From positions 3,137,873 to 3,201,872 of the forward strand of contig CP154956.1 of the NCBI GenBank assembly GCA_039621445.1: a DNA stretch of 64,000 nucleotides, written 5' to 3'. Position numbers and translations under genes: made by a program. The DNA comes from Euglena gracilis (Eukaryota; Euglenida; Euglenophyceae; Euglenales). The notes beneath the pieces were generated by a model. The model saw nothing but the letters and a program-made list of their open reading frames with translations. It was not told the DNA's origin and searched no databases. Shown here one piece after another: positions 1 to 38,960 of the stretch; position 1 is the stretch's first letter, and every line of letters starts with the position of its first letter.

Positions 1-26764
<26,764 letters not shown>

Positions 26765-28370
26765 GCCCAGGGTTCACCATCTCTGATCCCTTCGATTTCC
26801 AGCCAGAGTGGCTGGTCTACCCCCACGCCCTGGGGCGGGGGGTTTCAGAGGTTTTGTTAGAAGGTGCTGAATTAATTCTCATTTGTCTCGGTCTCAATTG
26901 GTCCTCATTTAATTGCGGGTGGTGTGCTTTTTGTACAGACACTGAACAACACCGGACATAAATTGCGGCCGTTTAGCAGCACTCATTTGAATGCCTTTGA
27001 CGCCAATTTTGGGCTCTTTCACTTCTTTTTTCCCCCCACGTTGGGCCAAATCACATTTTGGCAGGATTTGGTTACAGCGGACAAATCTCGTTAATATTTC
27101 TGACCCAAAAGGGGTCAAGCTGAAAGAAGTGAAGTCATTGGGCAGTGTAATTTAGTCACTTGACTGTGTAATTCACATTTTCATGGCCTGGGGCCCTGTC
27201 CCGCCCACACCCAGTCGAGGACGTCCATCCTGAGCACCGCCCACCACCGGCGAAGCACCATCGGCCGCACCGACCCCTGCCGCACCGTAGGCAGGCTGCG
27301 GATGGCACAAGCGATTTGTTAGAGAGACTTCTTGGTGTTCCCTGCACCAAAAAAAAAACAACCGAGGTTTTTCGTCAAGAACTTTCAGGCACTGAAACCT
27401 ACCCCAACCCTCACACCCTGAGGGGGTTCGCGCCAAAGAAAACCAACCCAGTTCCCCCCCCCCCCCCCCACACATGTACAGGCTCCTCATTCTTTTTTTG
27501 AGTCTCGAACATTTCCCAGAGGACAAAACGATCATCCCCACCACACAAGAAGAGTGGGTCAACCTGATTCCAATTGCTGCAATTGAATTTATGCGGCTGT
27601 CTGTGTACACAGTCAGCCGGTGCTTGCCAGGAAAATCATTTGACACAATCTTGGCTGGGACGGAAGGAGGGGGCAACACCCCTTGGCAAAGCTGGGCGTG
27701 GTGCACCATGTGAGTCATGAAAGTATGTGACGGTTGCACACCCCAGAGCAACAGGCTGGCTGGTTTGCAAAACTGGTTATTTTTTTTTTTTTTTTTAAAC
27801 AGAAAAGAACCTAGGGGGTCAAAGTTTATGGCAGGAGCCTGGTTGTGTGCGGGGCCGTCAACCACAGCAACGCTCCATCATGAAAGGAAAGCCTTAGGAT
27901 GTGTGGCTGTTCAAGCTGGTTGGAGTGGCTGGCTGCCCGTTTGAACCTGTGTACCCCTCCTCAGGAAACTCTGACATATGCATCTTCTCCATCTGCATCT
28001 GGTGCCTTGCTTTCCTTTTCTGGAAAAAGAGTTTTCAGAAGGTGAAAAATTGGCAGACATGCAATTTAGGATTTTTCATCAACGAATATCTGAAGATCTT
28101 ACAATTGGATCCCAAGGTCAGTGGGGTGGTTGAACATTTTGGTTTTCTCCCCTCGTTCCAGGTGCTTAGAAATAACCCACTCAAAATTGAACTCCAGACA
28201 AGGTCGGAATTCTGGTTAATAGTCGCCCCGAAGAAACGCGCTGGTCGCTGTGAGGCAAGGCAGGATGCTCCCTGTTCGCACCGCCTGACTGGCACACACC
28301 CGTCCACCAACCCAACCCCCACCCACACAGTCGGTGCCCATGCGAAGGCTGCCCCCGGCCCAGGTGGCGG
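26765..28370. other. No recognised gene: possible intron or intergenic DNA
   Basis: GC-rich islands with exon-like composition (for example 27190-27310) occur between T-rich and C/G-run stretches, but none gives a recognisable protein on either strand. Further exons of the cyclase gene or a neighbour may lie here. A C run is at 27450-27468 and a T run at 27779-27797. Confidence 0.5.
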
Positions 28371-28373
28371 AGG

Positions 28374-28622
28374 ATTTCGCACGCAAGCACGCTACCGTCC
28401 GCAGCGGCGCAGTGGCCAGCGAGGCGGTGGCCCGGCCGGGGGGTCGCCCAGACAAGGCCCGGCAACCATGGACTCAATGTGTACCCGCACCAAACCCTAT
28501 TTGGAACCAAAACCGGATACGGCCCAAAAGAAGTCTAATCTTTCTGGAGCTTTCAAAGCCGCACGCTTATTTTTTTGCATATTTTCAGTGGCTGATTCCC
28601 ATGCTCTACAGGGTAGATGAAA
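28374..28622 (+). repeat. 250-bp direct duplication, copy 1
   Basis: TTTCGCACGCA(A)GCACGCTACGTCC..., GGTGGCCCGGCCGGGGGGTC, TGTACCCGCAC, CCAAAACCGGATACGG, AAAAGAAGTC, GAGCTTTCAAAGCCG and GTAGATGAAACG recur in the same order at 29527-29778. One frame of this copy reads PMRRLPPAQVAEDFARKHAT, but it is not kept in copy 2, so coding is unlikely. Confidence 0.88.
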
Positions 28623-29526
28623 CGCCAAACAATACAGATAAAGGACCTCCCCCAAATTCGCTTTTTTTCGGGTTCCCAAAAATCAAGGCTGATGTTTGCT
28701 TCACAATACACAAGGTGCTATGTTGACGGAATTGCATCTCCAATGCAAACAGCACACTCGGGTGTTTATGGGAGGATTCTGTACAGTCCTCCAGACGCAT
28801 GTGAAAAGGTGGAGTTGCCATTTGACCACCAAAATTAGTGCAGGCCCAGAGGAATCACCAGTGCAGCAGCTCCTTGATGTCGGGGCCGTTCGGTTTCGTT
28901 CAATTTTGAATTTGTGGCCGCACCCCGGACCCAGTATTTTGTTGTGCTGTACGAAGCCTTCGAAGGGCTTCTGAAGCCACTTGCACCCTGGCGTTCGGAG
29001 TTGGTGCTGTGAATCAGCCGTTGGGTGGACCCTGTTATGGGATGTGGCTTTTTGCTTACGCCGAAAAAGGTGTGCATTTTGAGCAAAAAAATACAAACCC
29101 TGCTGAGGTTTTGGCCAGCAAAAAACACCGAAAGTTTGTGTTTTGGCACCCAAAACACAACTTTTTGACCATCCCTTTTCAAAAAATGGCACCCAGTTTG
29201 GCTGGTCTAAACTTTATTTCAGCAGACCGATGGGGAGGTGTCCGCAGCCCAATGATGCTGGCCGTTGGCCCTCCGATTTGGCATCCGGACATGAGGCTGG
29301 TTCTTCTCTATGTCCAACGACCACCCCACCCCGGTCGGAGAACACCTTTTTGCTGAAAATTGGCCAAAAATTGGCCAAAAAGCCATTTCTGACACCATTT
29401 GGGCAAAATTTTGTCAAATTTTTGCAAAATTTTCGGCGCGAAGCGCCTGAAAGATTTGACCTTTTTTGGGGAAGGGGGGTGGCATCCCGGGTACATTCCA
29501 ACTTTGTTTTTACCCGTTGTTCACGA

Positions 29527-29778
29527 CATTTCGCACGCAGCACGCTACGTCCGAGCGGGGCAGGGCCAGCGAGGAGGTGGCCCGGCCGGGGGGTCGCCCA
29601 GAAAGGAAAGGCCAACCATGCGACTAAATGTGTACCCGCACAAAACAATATTGGCAACCAAAAACCGGATACGGAACAAAAGAAGTCAATATTTAGGGAG
29701 CTTTCAAAGCCGAACCGATTTATTTTTAGCTTTTTCATTTAAGCGGAGGAGTAATATGAGAGAAAGAGGTAGATGAAA
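29527..29778 (+). repeat. 250-bp direct duplication, copy 2
   Basis: This is a diverged copy of 28374-28622, about 1.15 kb downstream in the same orientation. It probably belongs to a dispersed repeat whose full extent is not clear. Confidence 0.88.
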
Positions 29779-29828
29779 CGAAAAAAAATAAAGATAAGGA
29801 AATAAAAAAAATTAGATTTTTGCGGGGT

Positions 29829-30169
29829 GGGGGGGGGGGGGGGGTGGGGGGCAGCCGCCTGAGCCGGCTGTCGGAGCCCAGGAGGGCCCGGTGGGACAAA
29901 GACATGGGACGGTGGCAGATGAAGAAGTTTGATTTTGGGTGAGTTTTCGAGTCATTTGAATCTCTTCTACGGGGGGTGGGTTGGGGGGGGGGGGGGGTTT
30001 GTGGTGTTTGGTGGTTTTGTGGAGTTGTTGGGTTTTGTTGTGGCGGTGTGTGTGGTTTTTGTGTTGTGTTTGTTGGGGGGGGGGTGTTTGTTGGGGGTTT
30101 GGTTGTGTTTTTTTTTTGTTTTTTGTTTTTTTTTTTTTTTTTTTTTTTTGTTGTTTCTTTTTTTGTTTT

Positions 30170-30207
<38 letters not shown>

Positions 30208-30215
30208 TTTTTGAA
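29829..30215 (+). repeat. G/T-only strand-asymmetric tract with long G and T runs
   Basis: G runs (29829-29851, 29980-29997) and then a stretch at 29970-30205 with almost no A or C on the + strand end in T runs of 20 and more. One frame on each strand is open through it (Phe/Val/Gly or Lys/Thr/Pro), purely from composition. It could form G-quadruplex or triplex structures. Confidence 0.95.
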
Positions 30216-33200
30216 TTATTTTTCCTTTCAGAGTCTCGGGGTGTGACACTTATTTGGGCACTGTGCACTTTTGGGAACCGCACGTTTAAAAGAGTTTTAA
30301 TCGAAGGGTTTTAATTTCGCAGAGGGTGGAGGGTAAAGGGCCTAAACGTGCCGCCCCAAACACCCCGCAAGTTGTGTGCAAACCCTGTACCATCCCATCC
30401 CCTGGGTGTTTGGGCGTACCCCCCCCACCATTGGGATTTGGCAACGTCTTGGTGCCAGGAAGGAAAACTATTATATATTTTGGCGGAAACTCCCAGTTTG
30501 GAGCACTTGGGATGGTTTTAAGAAATTGGGTTTCCCAAACCCGCCGTGGGGTGGTGGTGTTGGTGAGTACAACGAGTGGCCAATGGCCCATTTTTTTTTT
30601 GTTCACAAAACTACAACCCCTGGGGCCCCCTGGAGCGGAGGATTCCCCTTCAGCCTCCTGGGCATCGGCGGTCGTAGTTTGACAGCTGTTCAGACCTTAG
30701 TCCAGTGCCACCCCCAGTCCCCCCTGCCCGCGCCGGCCCAGGCCGCCCAGGCATACCACACCATGGCGGCCCTACGCCCCCCTCACGCCGCCACACGGGG
30801 GGACCCAGGCCTGGACTGTGCTCGAGGGCTCGGTGAGGGTCCGGGTAACTTTTATTTGCCTTGACTGGCTCAAATCCCGCCTTCTCCAACGACCCCCCCC
30901 CCCCTGGTGTTCACGAAGATTGCTCAAAGTGGAACCCCCACAGTGTCCCCACAGTTGCGTGGGTAGCCCACTGACCCCACTGCTTTACCCCCCCCCACAT
31001 TCCTCCCACCCCACACTCACATACCTCCCACACTTCCACCCGGAACACTTCCCCCATTGTCGGGCTTAAAGTTGAGACAAACGTCACACATTAGAGACTG
31101 GTTCGGCAAGATTTTTCAGCTAAGCCCTGCTTTTCTCACCTCCCCACATCGAAATTCGTCATTGCACCAGCCTTTCCAAACCATTTAATATCCCCTGAGT
31201 GGTCTCAAAACCTAACCCCCCCGGGAGCTTGACGCTATTTGGGCAAAATAGCCTCCCTTCTGTGTTTGACGATCTTGGCGGGGGAGCTGGGGCTGTCACA
31301 CCCTCGAGTGTTGGGGGTGGGTAGGGATGGCCAGGGCCTCCTGCTGAGAAAGGGTTGGCTCAAGAGGGAAGGATCAATCAGGTAATTTCGAGACGTTGGA
31401 AGAAATATTTGTGTGATTTGTTTCCAGGTGGCCGGCTGGCCGGCTGGTGGAATTTTTGCACCTAAGATAGTTAAGCTAGAACACCCTTCTCCGGTGGGGG
31501 GGAGTGGGGTAATGTTTGGCTCTTTTTTGAAGCGTGTCTGCTCCAGCCCCCGGAGGGTCGTGAAGCATGCGATGCATGTGAGCCAGGAGCGCACCTTCTC
31601 TCCTCTCCCTCAGCGCTTTCTTTCCCAATCGCCCCTCTCCCAACGAGTGATCTTCCCTCTTCCGCGTCAGTTGTCCCCACAGACCTGACTTTCCTGATTC
31701 CTCCTCCCCCTCCGAGTCATCTTCAGCGCACCTGAGAGTTTGAGGTCCTCATTCATTGAGATTCCCGCGAGAAGACTGGCATTGAGGACTCGACGTGAGC
31801 TCCACTGCGCACCCATGCCCTTCTCTGGCTCACAGTGCTATTGTCATCGTCACATTTTGACTAAAACACCACTAGCCTGCAGCCCACAGACTAAAACACT
31901 TTACTAGCGACTTTTCATTTCCCATATTTATTTTCTATGTCACCAGGATGATTTTCTGAAGGTCAAATAATCCCAAACATGCAATCATTTTGTCACTGGC
32001 CGACCCCTCAAGGATTGATTTGTTTTTTCCCCTTCCAAAATATTTTGGGGCCATTTCAGCCCATTGTCCGAGCAACTTTCTACCACTCTCGACCATTTCG
32101 AGCCATTTTGGACCAAGGGTTGACCACACGTGAGGAAATGGTCAAACAGTTTTCCAGCCCCTTCGGCACCAGGTCATTTTAGTGGGTTTCCGACCCCCCC
32201 CCCCGGGGGGGGGGGGGGGGGGTAGGGCCAGTCAGCCACTCTGGGGAGCATTTTTTGCTCGAGGCCTGAACTGCTTTTAGGGTGCATATTTTATACATTC
32301 CCCCACTTCCCTATTTTCCCTTTCCCTTCCACTTCCCTGTACTTTTTTTTTTCAGCCAAATGCTCTAATTTTTTTTTCAGTTCATGCCAGGGGCAAAACA
32401 GTTACAGTTGGAATTCCTGACCCATATTTTCATAATCGATATTTTTCCAAATCCGAAGGTTTACCATATTACCATTTTTGTAAAATTGATTTTTGTGGTT
32501 TTGGCCACTGAATCGTTTTTTTTTGGTGCAGAGGGGAGGTACGACGCCCGTCATTTGATTCCCCCTCCTTGATTTCACTGCCCCCTACCCCCCCACCCCC
32601 TTCCCTTGCAAGTCTCCAAGGGTGAGACAGTTATGTTTTGGCGTTGTGTGCTGGAGCTTTTGCACAAAGGCCTCTGAGTGCGTGATTTACATGGTTTCGT
32701 CCCAGCCATGCTTGATCCTTCTGAGACAGTTTTGGAGAAAATGTCTGCAACTTTTTTGAAAAACCTTTAGGCACAGTTTTTCAAAAAAAGTTGTTGTTCT
32801 TATTTTTTTTTCACCATTTTTTTTTTTTTGATTTGCGGGGTGAATTTCACATCGCATTTTTAGGGGAAGGTTTTTTTTTTTTCCCCCATTTTCATTTCCC
32901 TCCCATTATTTTTGCCTAGTTTCCCCCACAGTCTCCCTTCTTTTGGCGAGCCCACTGAACATCCAAACTGTTATTGTCTGCATCTCCTAGCCAACAGTTT
33001 GCCAGAATCTTCTAAACCTGACACAGTTTTTAAAATTCTAATTTCTAAAAAAAAAATTAAGCATCAAATCAGGGACAAGAGAACATTCTACCCCCCCCCC
33101 TTGTCCAACGCCCCCTGCCCCCCGTCGGGGGGAAACCCTTTGGAAGTTTGTCCTTTTTTTTGGCACGGAGCGAAGCGCCTGTTGAAAAGCTTTGCACTTT

Positions 33201-34860
33201 TTGTATATAAGAAAAATGCAAAAACAAATTTTTACGCGAAGCACCGAAACGAAAAGGTTGACCTTTTTTTGTGGCTGAGGTCCCAGATGCTCCTCATGCA
33301 CATTTTACCTTGTCCAACGACCGCCTGGTTGGAGGGCACCTTTTTGGTTTGAAATCTATGTCCAATGGCAGCCCCCCCAATCAGGTGACAGACATGACAG
33401 ACGGTTTTTGGACATGGGGTGCAAAGATAACTGCGTCATCTGAAGCTTTTGTAGTTTGTCTGGCATTCAAAGCCCAAGCTGGGGTCTCAAAACAACGAGC
33501 TGTGCAGCGCAGGTTTCCGTGACCGCCCATCGAAGGCCCGATGCCCATTTTTAGCGGCATACCAGCCAGCAACCTGTAACTACCCGCCAGACCGCTCGCA
33601 CATTATCCCATATGCTGCACACAGGGAATGGCTGTTAACCGATCCCAATGTGTGTGTTAATTCCCCAGTTAATTCCCTACTCCCCCTCCTATCTCGCCCC
33701 CCCCTTTTCCCCGACTCTGTCTCCGAGCCCCCCCCCCCGGGCCCAAACAGCTCGTCCAAATTGGCGAATTGTCATCACACATGTGGGTCAGCAACATGCA
33801 CGCATATGCATAACAAAAAACACTTGTGCCACACATATTTTCTTCAATGTATGATTTTTTGACTGACTTTTTTTTATGATTTTTATGAAATTCATGAAGA
33901 GATTTGGTTTTACAGTCACCAAGGGGTTGAATCTTGGTTATTCCACATTGTCTTGAGATAACCGGGGTGGAATTTTTTTTTCCACAACCCCGCTGATCAT
34001 TTTGGACTTTTTCACCCAATCTTTCAGGCTTTTGTTTGGATTTTTTCCCCCATTCGTGCAGCGCAGTTGAACCATGGATTTTGACACCCCTGTCATCATC
34101 CCTGTCATCAGCATCGACCTCAACCCCTCGCAGACCATTCCTCTGTATCGATTGTGCAGCCTTTCTCCCCCCCATCAGTGTCTGTCTTGCGTAATGTCGC
34201 CGTGTGAATGTGCAGTTCCTTGGCGCGGCTTGGCACGGCTTAGTGTGGGTTATTTTGGGCAAAAGCCAAGCAAACCTTTCGGACGGGGTGAGGCAGACGG
34301 ATTGAGACCTTCACCTTGGTTACACACAAAGAGTAGTTAGTAAAAGCAGCAAAATGTGTCTATGAATGCATCTGCTTGCCTGGATGCCAGTGCTTTTTCC
34401 AGGTGACGTTGAGGGCGTCTTTGTGAACGACCCAGGGTCTTGGCAGAGCTTGGACAGGGGATATGAGAGAACTGGTGACGTGGACGTTTGTTTTTTATTG
34501 TATCAGGGCGATTTTTTTTTCGTTATTGAATAACCTTAATATAATTTTTTTGTTCAATTTAATTTTGATCTTTTGAGTGTTATGCCAAGTACCTGAGAAA
34601 CCGTCAATTCAAAATTTTCGTTTATGCACAAGATTTGGGGCATTTTTGCGTGGTTCTGTGCATTCCCGCTACCCGATTTCTGACCTTTCGGCTTTGCACA
34701 AGTTCCTGGTTTTTTTTTGTCTCTTTCCAAGAAGCCTGGTGTTTTCGCAGGCCCCTTTCCTAACGCCGTGTTTCCTGCCAATTTAAGGAAGACTTAGCCT
34801 GCGACTTGATTCCAAATCTCAGCCCTCCTTTGCGCCACGGAGAAGCCACCTCATGGACAC
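30216..34860. other. No recognised gene: C/G homopolymer runs and T-rich DNA
   Basis: No domain or exon series could be recognised on either strand. The stretch contains C11 directly followed by G18 at 32194-32222 (a perfect homopolymer hairpin), further C runs (30893-30903, 33092-33100, 33730-33740), and pieces with GCGAAGCGCC like those at 29437-29452. Exon-like GC content at 30690-30840 has no identifiable product. Confidence 0.5.
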
Positions 34861-34874
34861 CGCGGGCTCCGCAT

Positions 34875-35355
34875 TTTGCCCTTGTGAGGCCATGCCTTGC
34901 TCGCGGGCGGTTGTTGTGTGATTGTTTTGCGCTGGGTTAGGAGTCCCCGCTTAGTGCCTTTTTTCGCCGGAGTTGGATGATTCTTAAATTGCCCTTCGAT
35001 AACCCAGAAGAAAGGCCCTGAGTTGTTTGGGCCGGAGTTATATTTTAGCCGTTCTTTACGCCGGCCGTACGGAGCGGTCGGTAGAAAGGGAAATAGCCCG
35101 GGTGGTCGCACTCCCTCGAGGAAAAACGACAAGGGAGGAAGGGACACCGAGGGCGATGCACAAAGACTTTGTGAGGCCATGCCTTGTTCGCCGGCGGTGT
35201 TGTGTGGATTGTTTGCTGCGCTGGGTTTCGCCGGAGTTGGCTGACGGCGTGGCTCCGACGTGGTGAAGCTTGGACCGGAGGTGTATTTTTGCCCTTCTTG
35301 ACGCCGGCCGCACCGAGTGGTCGGTAGAAAGGGAAATAACCCCTCGACCGCTCAT
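34875..35355 (+). repeat. Imperfect tandem duplication near the telomeric side
   Basis: TTGTGAGGCCATGCCTTG(C/T)TCGC, TTGCGCTGGGTT / TGCGCTGGGTTTCGCCGGAG, and ACGCCGGCCG(TA/CA)C(G/C)GAG(C/T)GG with TCGGTAGAAAGGGAAATA appear at 34882-35098 and again at 35166-35340. A third weak echo (GCCGGAGTTGGC...) lies at about 36210. There is no recognised product; it may be part of the long terminal region of the adjacent gypsy element, but no LTR ends were found. Confidence 0.7.
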
Positions 35356-37716
35356 GAGGGAAAGGAGTGGTTTTTTTGGTGGGGCAGGCGGCTAAACCCG
35401 AGGTTTGACTTGTGAGGAGTCGACAAAACCCCGTCCCCCCTCCAATGTGAAGGGTGGTGGTCGTGTTTCTAAGGGTCGGCGAAGCGTAGTTTTGGACTTT
35501 TTAAGGGGAGCGCAAGGCGGACGACCCTCCCCACCCGGGCATCCGTTTGGTCCTTTACCGAAGGCTTCCCTTAGACACCCAAGGCGCCGCTTGGGTCCAA
35601 GTGCCATTTCTTGGAGGCAAGGGACAGTTTCAGTAGTCCCGGGGAAACCCATGACCAGGGACGGAGGGACCTCACTTGCGAAGCACAAAGGCAAGATGGG
35701 CCCACCCCCCCCTCCCCAAAAAAGGTCCACCCAGGGGGGGGGTCCACCAGGTTCCGGTTTACCGATCCAGCCAACTGCCGACGACGACTGCTTTTCGCGC
35801 CGGCGAGGAAAGACAGGTCCCATCGAGCCAAAGTGCGGAGCAAGGGGGGTCCTATACGCTAAAAGCGGCAATGGGTATGGGGAGGGGTGCAATGCCATGC
35901 CACTCCAAATTTTGGGTTGGAGAAGTGTGAGCGCAAAGGGTTAGGGACCTCGGGGGTTGAATACGCATACGCCATGTATTTGGTAGCGTGGTGGTGAGTG
36001 CCCGGGTGGGACTCACCGGGACTCACCGGGACTCACTGGGACCCGGGCGCGCATACCTGGGATTCGGACTCCCACGACACGGGAAGGGGGAGGAAGGGAC
36101 CAAGAGGGCGAAGCACAAGAAGATGGTGAGGTCCTGTTTTCCTTGCTGGCTGTTCTGTTCTGGTGTTTTTGTGCGTGCGCGGGGGGTGCTTCTTACTGCG
36201 CTTTTGTTGCCGGAGTTGGCGGTGATGACGCCTCGTCCGACACCTTGGCGAAGCTGAACCGTCGTGGCCCCGCCCCCCCCCCCCCCTCACACCTGGCTGC
36301 TTGGTGGGGGGTCCCCTGTCTGGTTGGGATGTTTTTCTTTTTCTGCTGATTTTTTGGGTGGGGGTGTTCGTTTTGGCCCGGCAGCTTTTGGCTTGCAGTC
36401 CTTCGGCCTCGGCTTCGGGTTGGCCCGCCGGCTCCCCCCTTGGGCTTCCTTGTGCTTCTTGGGTTTGGGTTTTCATTCAAATCCTTGTTTTTTTTGTATT
36501 TGACAATTCTTGGGTTTTGAATTCCTTGCACAGCACAACAATTGTCTTGACTTCAATTTTTTGTTTTGATTGAGAACTCACATACACAAGAACCCTGTGT
36601 GAGATTGAGTTAGAAATTGGGTGATTCGATTTGGGGCTTTGCTTAACTAGGAATTCGCTCTGATCCTACCGACCGGAAAAATTCGGCCGACTGGTCAAGG
36701 AAATTTCGCCAGTTAAGGCCGGAAAGGCCAAAATAGGGGGTCAGGCTTCAAAGGCCTACCCACAGAACCTTTCCCGAACTTTTAATTCGACTGAAATCCA
36801 AAAATGGGAATTTCAGTGATTTTCCAAGCCCCAGGACAACTTTAGGTCAAATTATTGGTTAAGGTCGGGGAGATTTTGAAAAACGAAAGTAAAATGAGGG
36901 GTCCGAACGAAAGAAACAAGTTGGGGGGGCACTTTCACCCGTGTTTGTGTAGCGGATGGTCAGAATGCGTAACGTTCAAGTAACTTTCGAGTGTCGAAGG
37001 AGAAAAGCGAGGGGAGGGGGGCCGAGGGGCACGCTAACCCCCATGAGGTGTGGCATGGAGCGGCGCACGGTGCAACGGTGCGGGCAACGGTCAGCCGCGT
37101 GCGTCCGCTGCATCGCCAACGGGGGGAGGGGCTTTAGAGGCCCCGTACCACCCCCACCACCGCAAGTCTCCTCCACAATGCCTCCGCGGTGAAGTTTCCG
37201 TTCCGCGTATGTGTAAGTCGTGTGTTGTTGATGTGGCTGGGGGTCAAAAAGCAAACGGGGGGGTGTAATGGGATATGTCGTGTCACAGCCCGTCTTGCCA
37301 AGGGTTGCGTTGCAACTCGAAAGTTGCATGGCAAGCCTTAACAAGCTCAAATGCACACACTCCCCTTTTTGATTGTCGGCTTTTTTGTTGTCCATAAAGA
37401 ACTTTCCGACTTTTTTTGAACGTCTTTTTTTTGTGACGTCTCTTAGAACCAAACCACATTTGTGCTTTACCGCTTTTTTTTTTGTTGTTGCGCAACTTTT
37501 TTGGGGGTTTCCACCTCTTTATCCAACCGTTCCAACCATTTATTGATTGCTTTGTTCGTGTGTCTCCCGATCTGTTACCTGCTGCAGACGAGTACCAAAA
37601 ATAAAAAGATCGAAAAAGAAAGCGATCCCGCAACCCGCGGGACCGATTCCCCACGAAACTTGGCGCCAAGAAAAAAAATTGAAAAATCTGAGAGATGGAG
37701 AAAACCCCTTGACTTC
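35356..37716. other. Unassigned DNA between the repeat block and the gypsy fragment
   Basis: Fairly GC-rich open stretches exist on both strands at 35.40-35.94 kb and 36.03-36.48 kb, but they mirror each other and have no recognisable domain. CTTGGCGCCAAG at 37659-37670 is a 12-bp palindrome. The region lies downstream (on the - strand) of the integrase fragment, where the 3' untranslated part and LTR of the element would be expected. Neither could be delimited. Confidence 0.5.
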
Positions 37717-38935
37717 TCAAACGGAACCCTCCCGAATTGTCTTTTTGAAATACGCCATGAGGTCGATTTTCAAATTTGCTTCCTCGGCGTAAACAAAAAA
37801 TTCTCGGGCGTAACGATGGAAAAAATGCCCGATGGGTTCCCAAGTGTTATCCGACTCATCCCAACCCTTCCATTTCACAAGAAATTGCCATTGTCCATTT
37901 GGACCTTTTCTATGTGAAATAATTTTTTCCACAACATATTCTCAGGGGGTAGCTCCCACATCCTCAGTTTCGCTTTGGTAAAAATTCAATTGTGGGGGTC
38001 CTCCAACGAATTTGTCTTCCACGTGCAATTTCAATTGTGTGATGTGCACGCTTTGCATTACACCAAGTTTCACCTCAATCTGGTATGAACCTTGACCCAA
38101 ACGTCGTTTGACGTCACAAGGACCCAACCAACGGCTTTTAAAGTTTGCTTGCAAATTGGATGGACGCAAATACCAAACTTTCTGCCCAATGTCCAAAATT
38201 GGTTTTTCAGCCCTTTGAGAATTCAAAGCCTCAAAACGTTGTAAATGAAGGGAATTCAATTTTTCAGCAATTTTTGAATCCAACTCGGACATTCTTTTGA
38301 GAAAATCTGAAGCTTCTTTCGCTTCGCGGGGAATGGGAAGAGGAAAACCAGCCAATGGCATGTTTCGTCCAAAAACAATTTCATAGGGGGATAAGCCACT
38401 TGGCCCAGGGATGTTATGAAATTTCCTCCTCACCAATGGCAAAATTTCAACCCAATTTGTGTCCATCTCGTCGCAAACTTTCCTTAGCCAAGTTTTGAAT
38501 TATTTTCCTTGCACTTCCGCCCTACCGTTGGCTTGATGGTGATACGCTTGCGCCTTTGCGCTACGTATCCCCATGCAACCGCACATCGTGAGCCACCATG
38601 CCCCTGAAAATCGGGGGCCTTGGTCACTCGTGATGACCGTTGGCAAGCCAAATAAATCCAACCACCGATTAAACGTTTCCTTGGCCACCACCTTAGCCGT
38701 ACACCCTTTCCTCCTATGGGGTGTTACTATTGTCCAACCGCTTAGGCGATCTACACAAACCGCCATGCAATCAAATTCTTGCTTGTCAAATTTTACACGG
38801 GGCATGTTAAAGAGGTCGATCGAAACGCTTGACCCCAAAAATGGTGGTATGATGGTGGGACGCAAAAGCCCCTTCAATGAAAAACGTGGGGAGCTGTGCG
38901 CTTGACAAATTTCGCGCATTTTAGAAACCGACAAA
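37717..38935 (-). pseudogene. Ty3/gypsy chromovirus integrase core and chromodomain, broken
   Basis: The - strand reads from the edge of the HHCC finger (KMREICQAHSS) through an integrase core with all three acidic residues (SIDLFNMP, ITSDQGPRFSG, ANGRAEVQGK). A GPY/F-type module (RWLGPCDVKRRLGQGSYQIEV region) and a chromodomain ([17 protein letters not shown]) follow. One frame runs throughout but is interrupted by TAA at 38500-38502, just after the third acidic residue, and by a TGA just upstream of the chromodomain, near 37942. It is therefore dead. The integrase would insert the element's DNA copy, and chromodomains steer such elements to heterochromatin. The 5' end is cut by TTAGGG repeats at 38936. 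Confidence 0.93.
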
Positions 38936-38960
38936 GGGTTAGGGTTAGGGTTAGGGTTAG
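38936..38960 (+). repeat. Interstitial telomere repeat, four copies, at the junction of the two gypsy pieces
   Basis: GGG(TTAGGG)3TTAG sits exactly between the - strand integrase fragment and the + strand RNase H fragment. Its left border reads ACAAAGGGTTAGGG. The orientation is that of a right-hand chromosome end, so the left fragment may once have been capped here. Confidence 0.97.

Noticed and set aside
29735-30314. Lys/Thr/Pro-rich or Phe/Val/Gly-rich open frames on both strands
   Set aside because: Composition artefact of the G/T-only tract; no domain and mirrored on both strands.
33669-34262. 197-codon open frame on the - strand
   Set aside because: No domain, low-complexity pieces and no support from exon-like flanks.
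35392-35944. Two overlapping 170-180-codon frames on opposite strands
   Set aside because: They mirror each other in GC-rich DNA and neither shows a recognisable motif.
37659-37670. CTTGGCGCCAAG as a retroelement primer-binding site
   Set aside because: It lies downstream of the chromodomain on the - strand, where the 3' end is expected, and no LTR end CA/TG is beside it.
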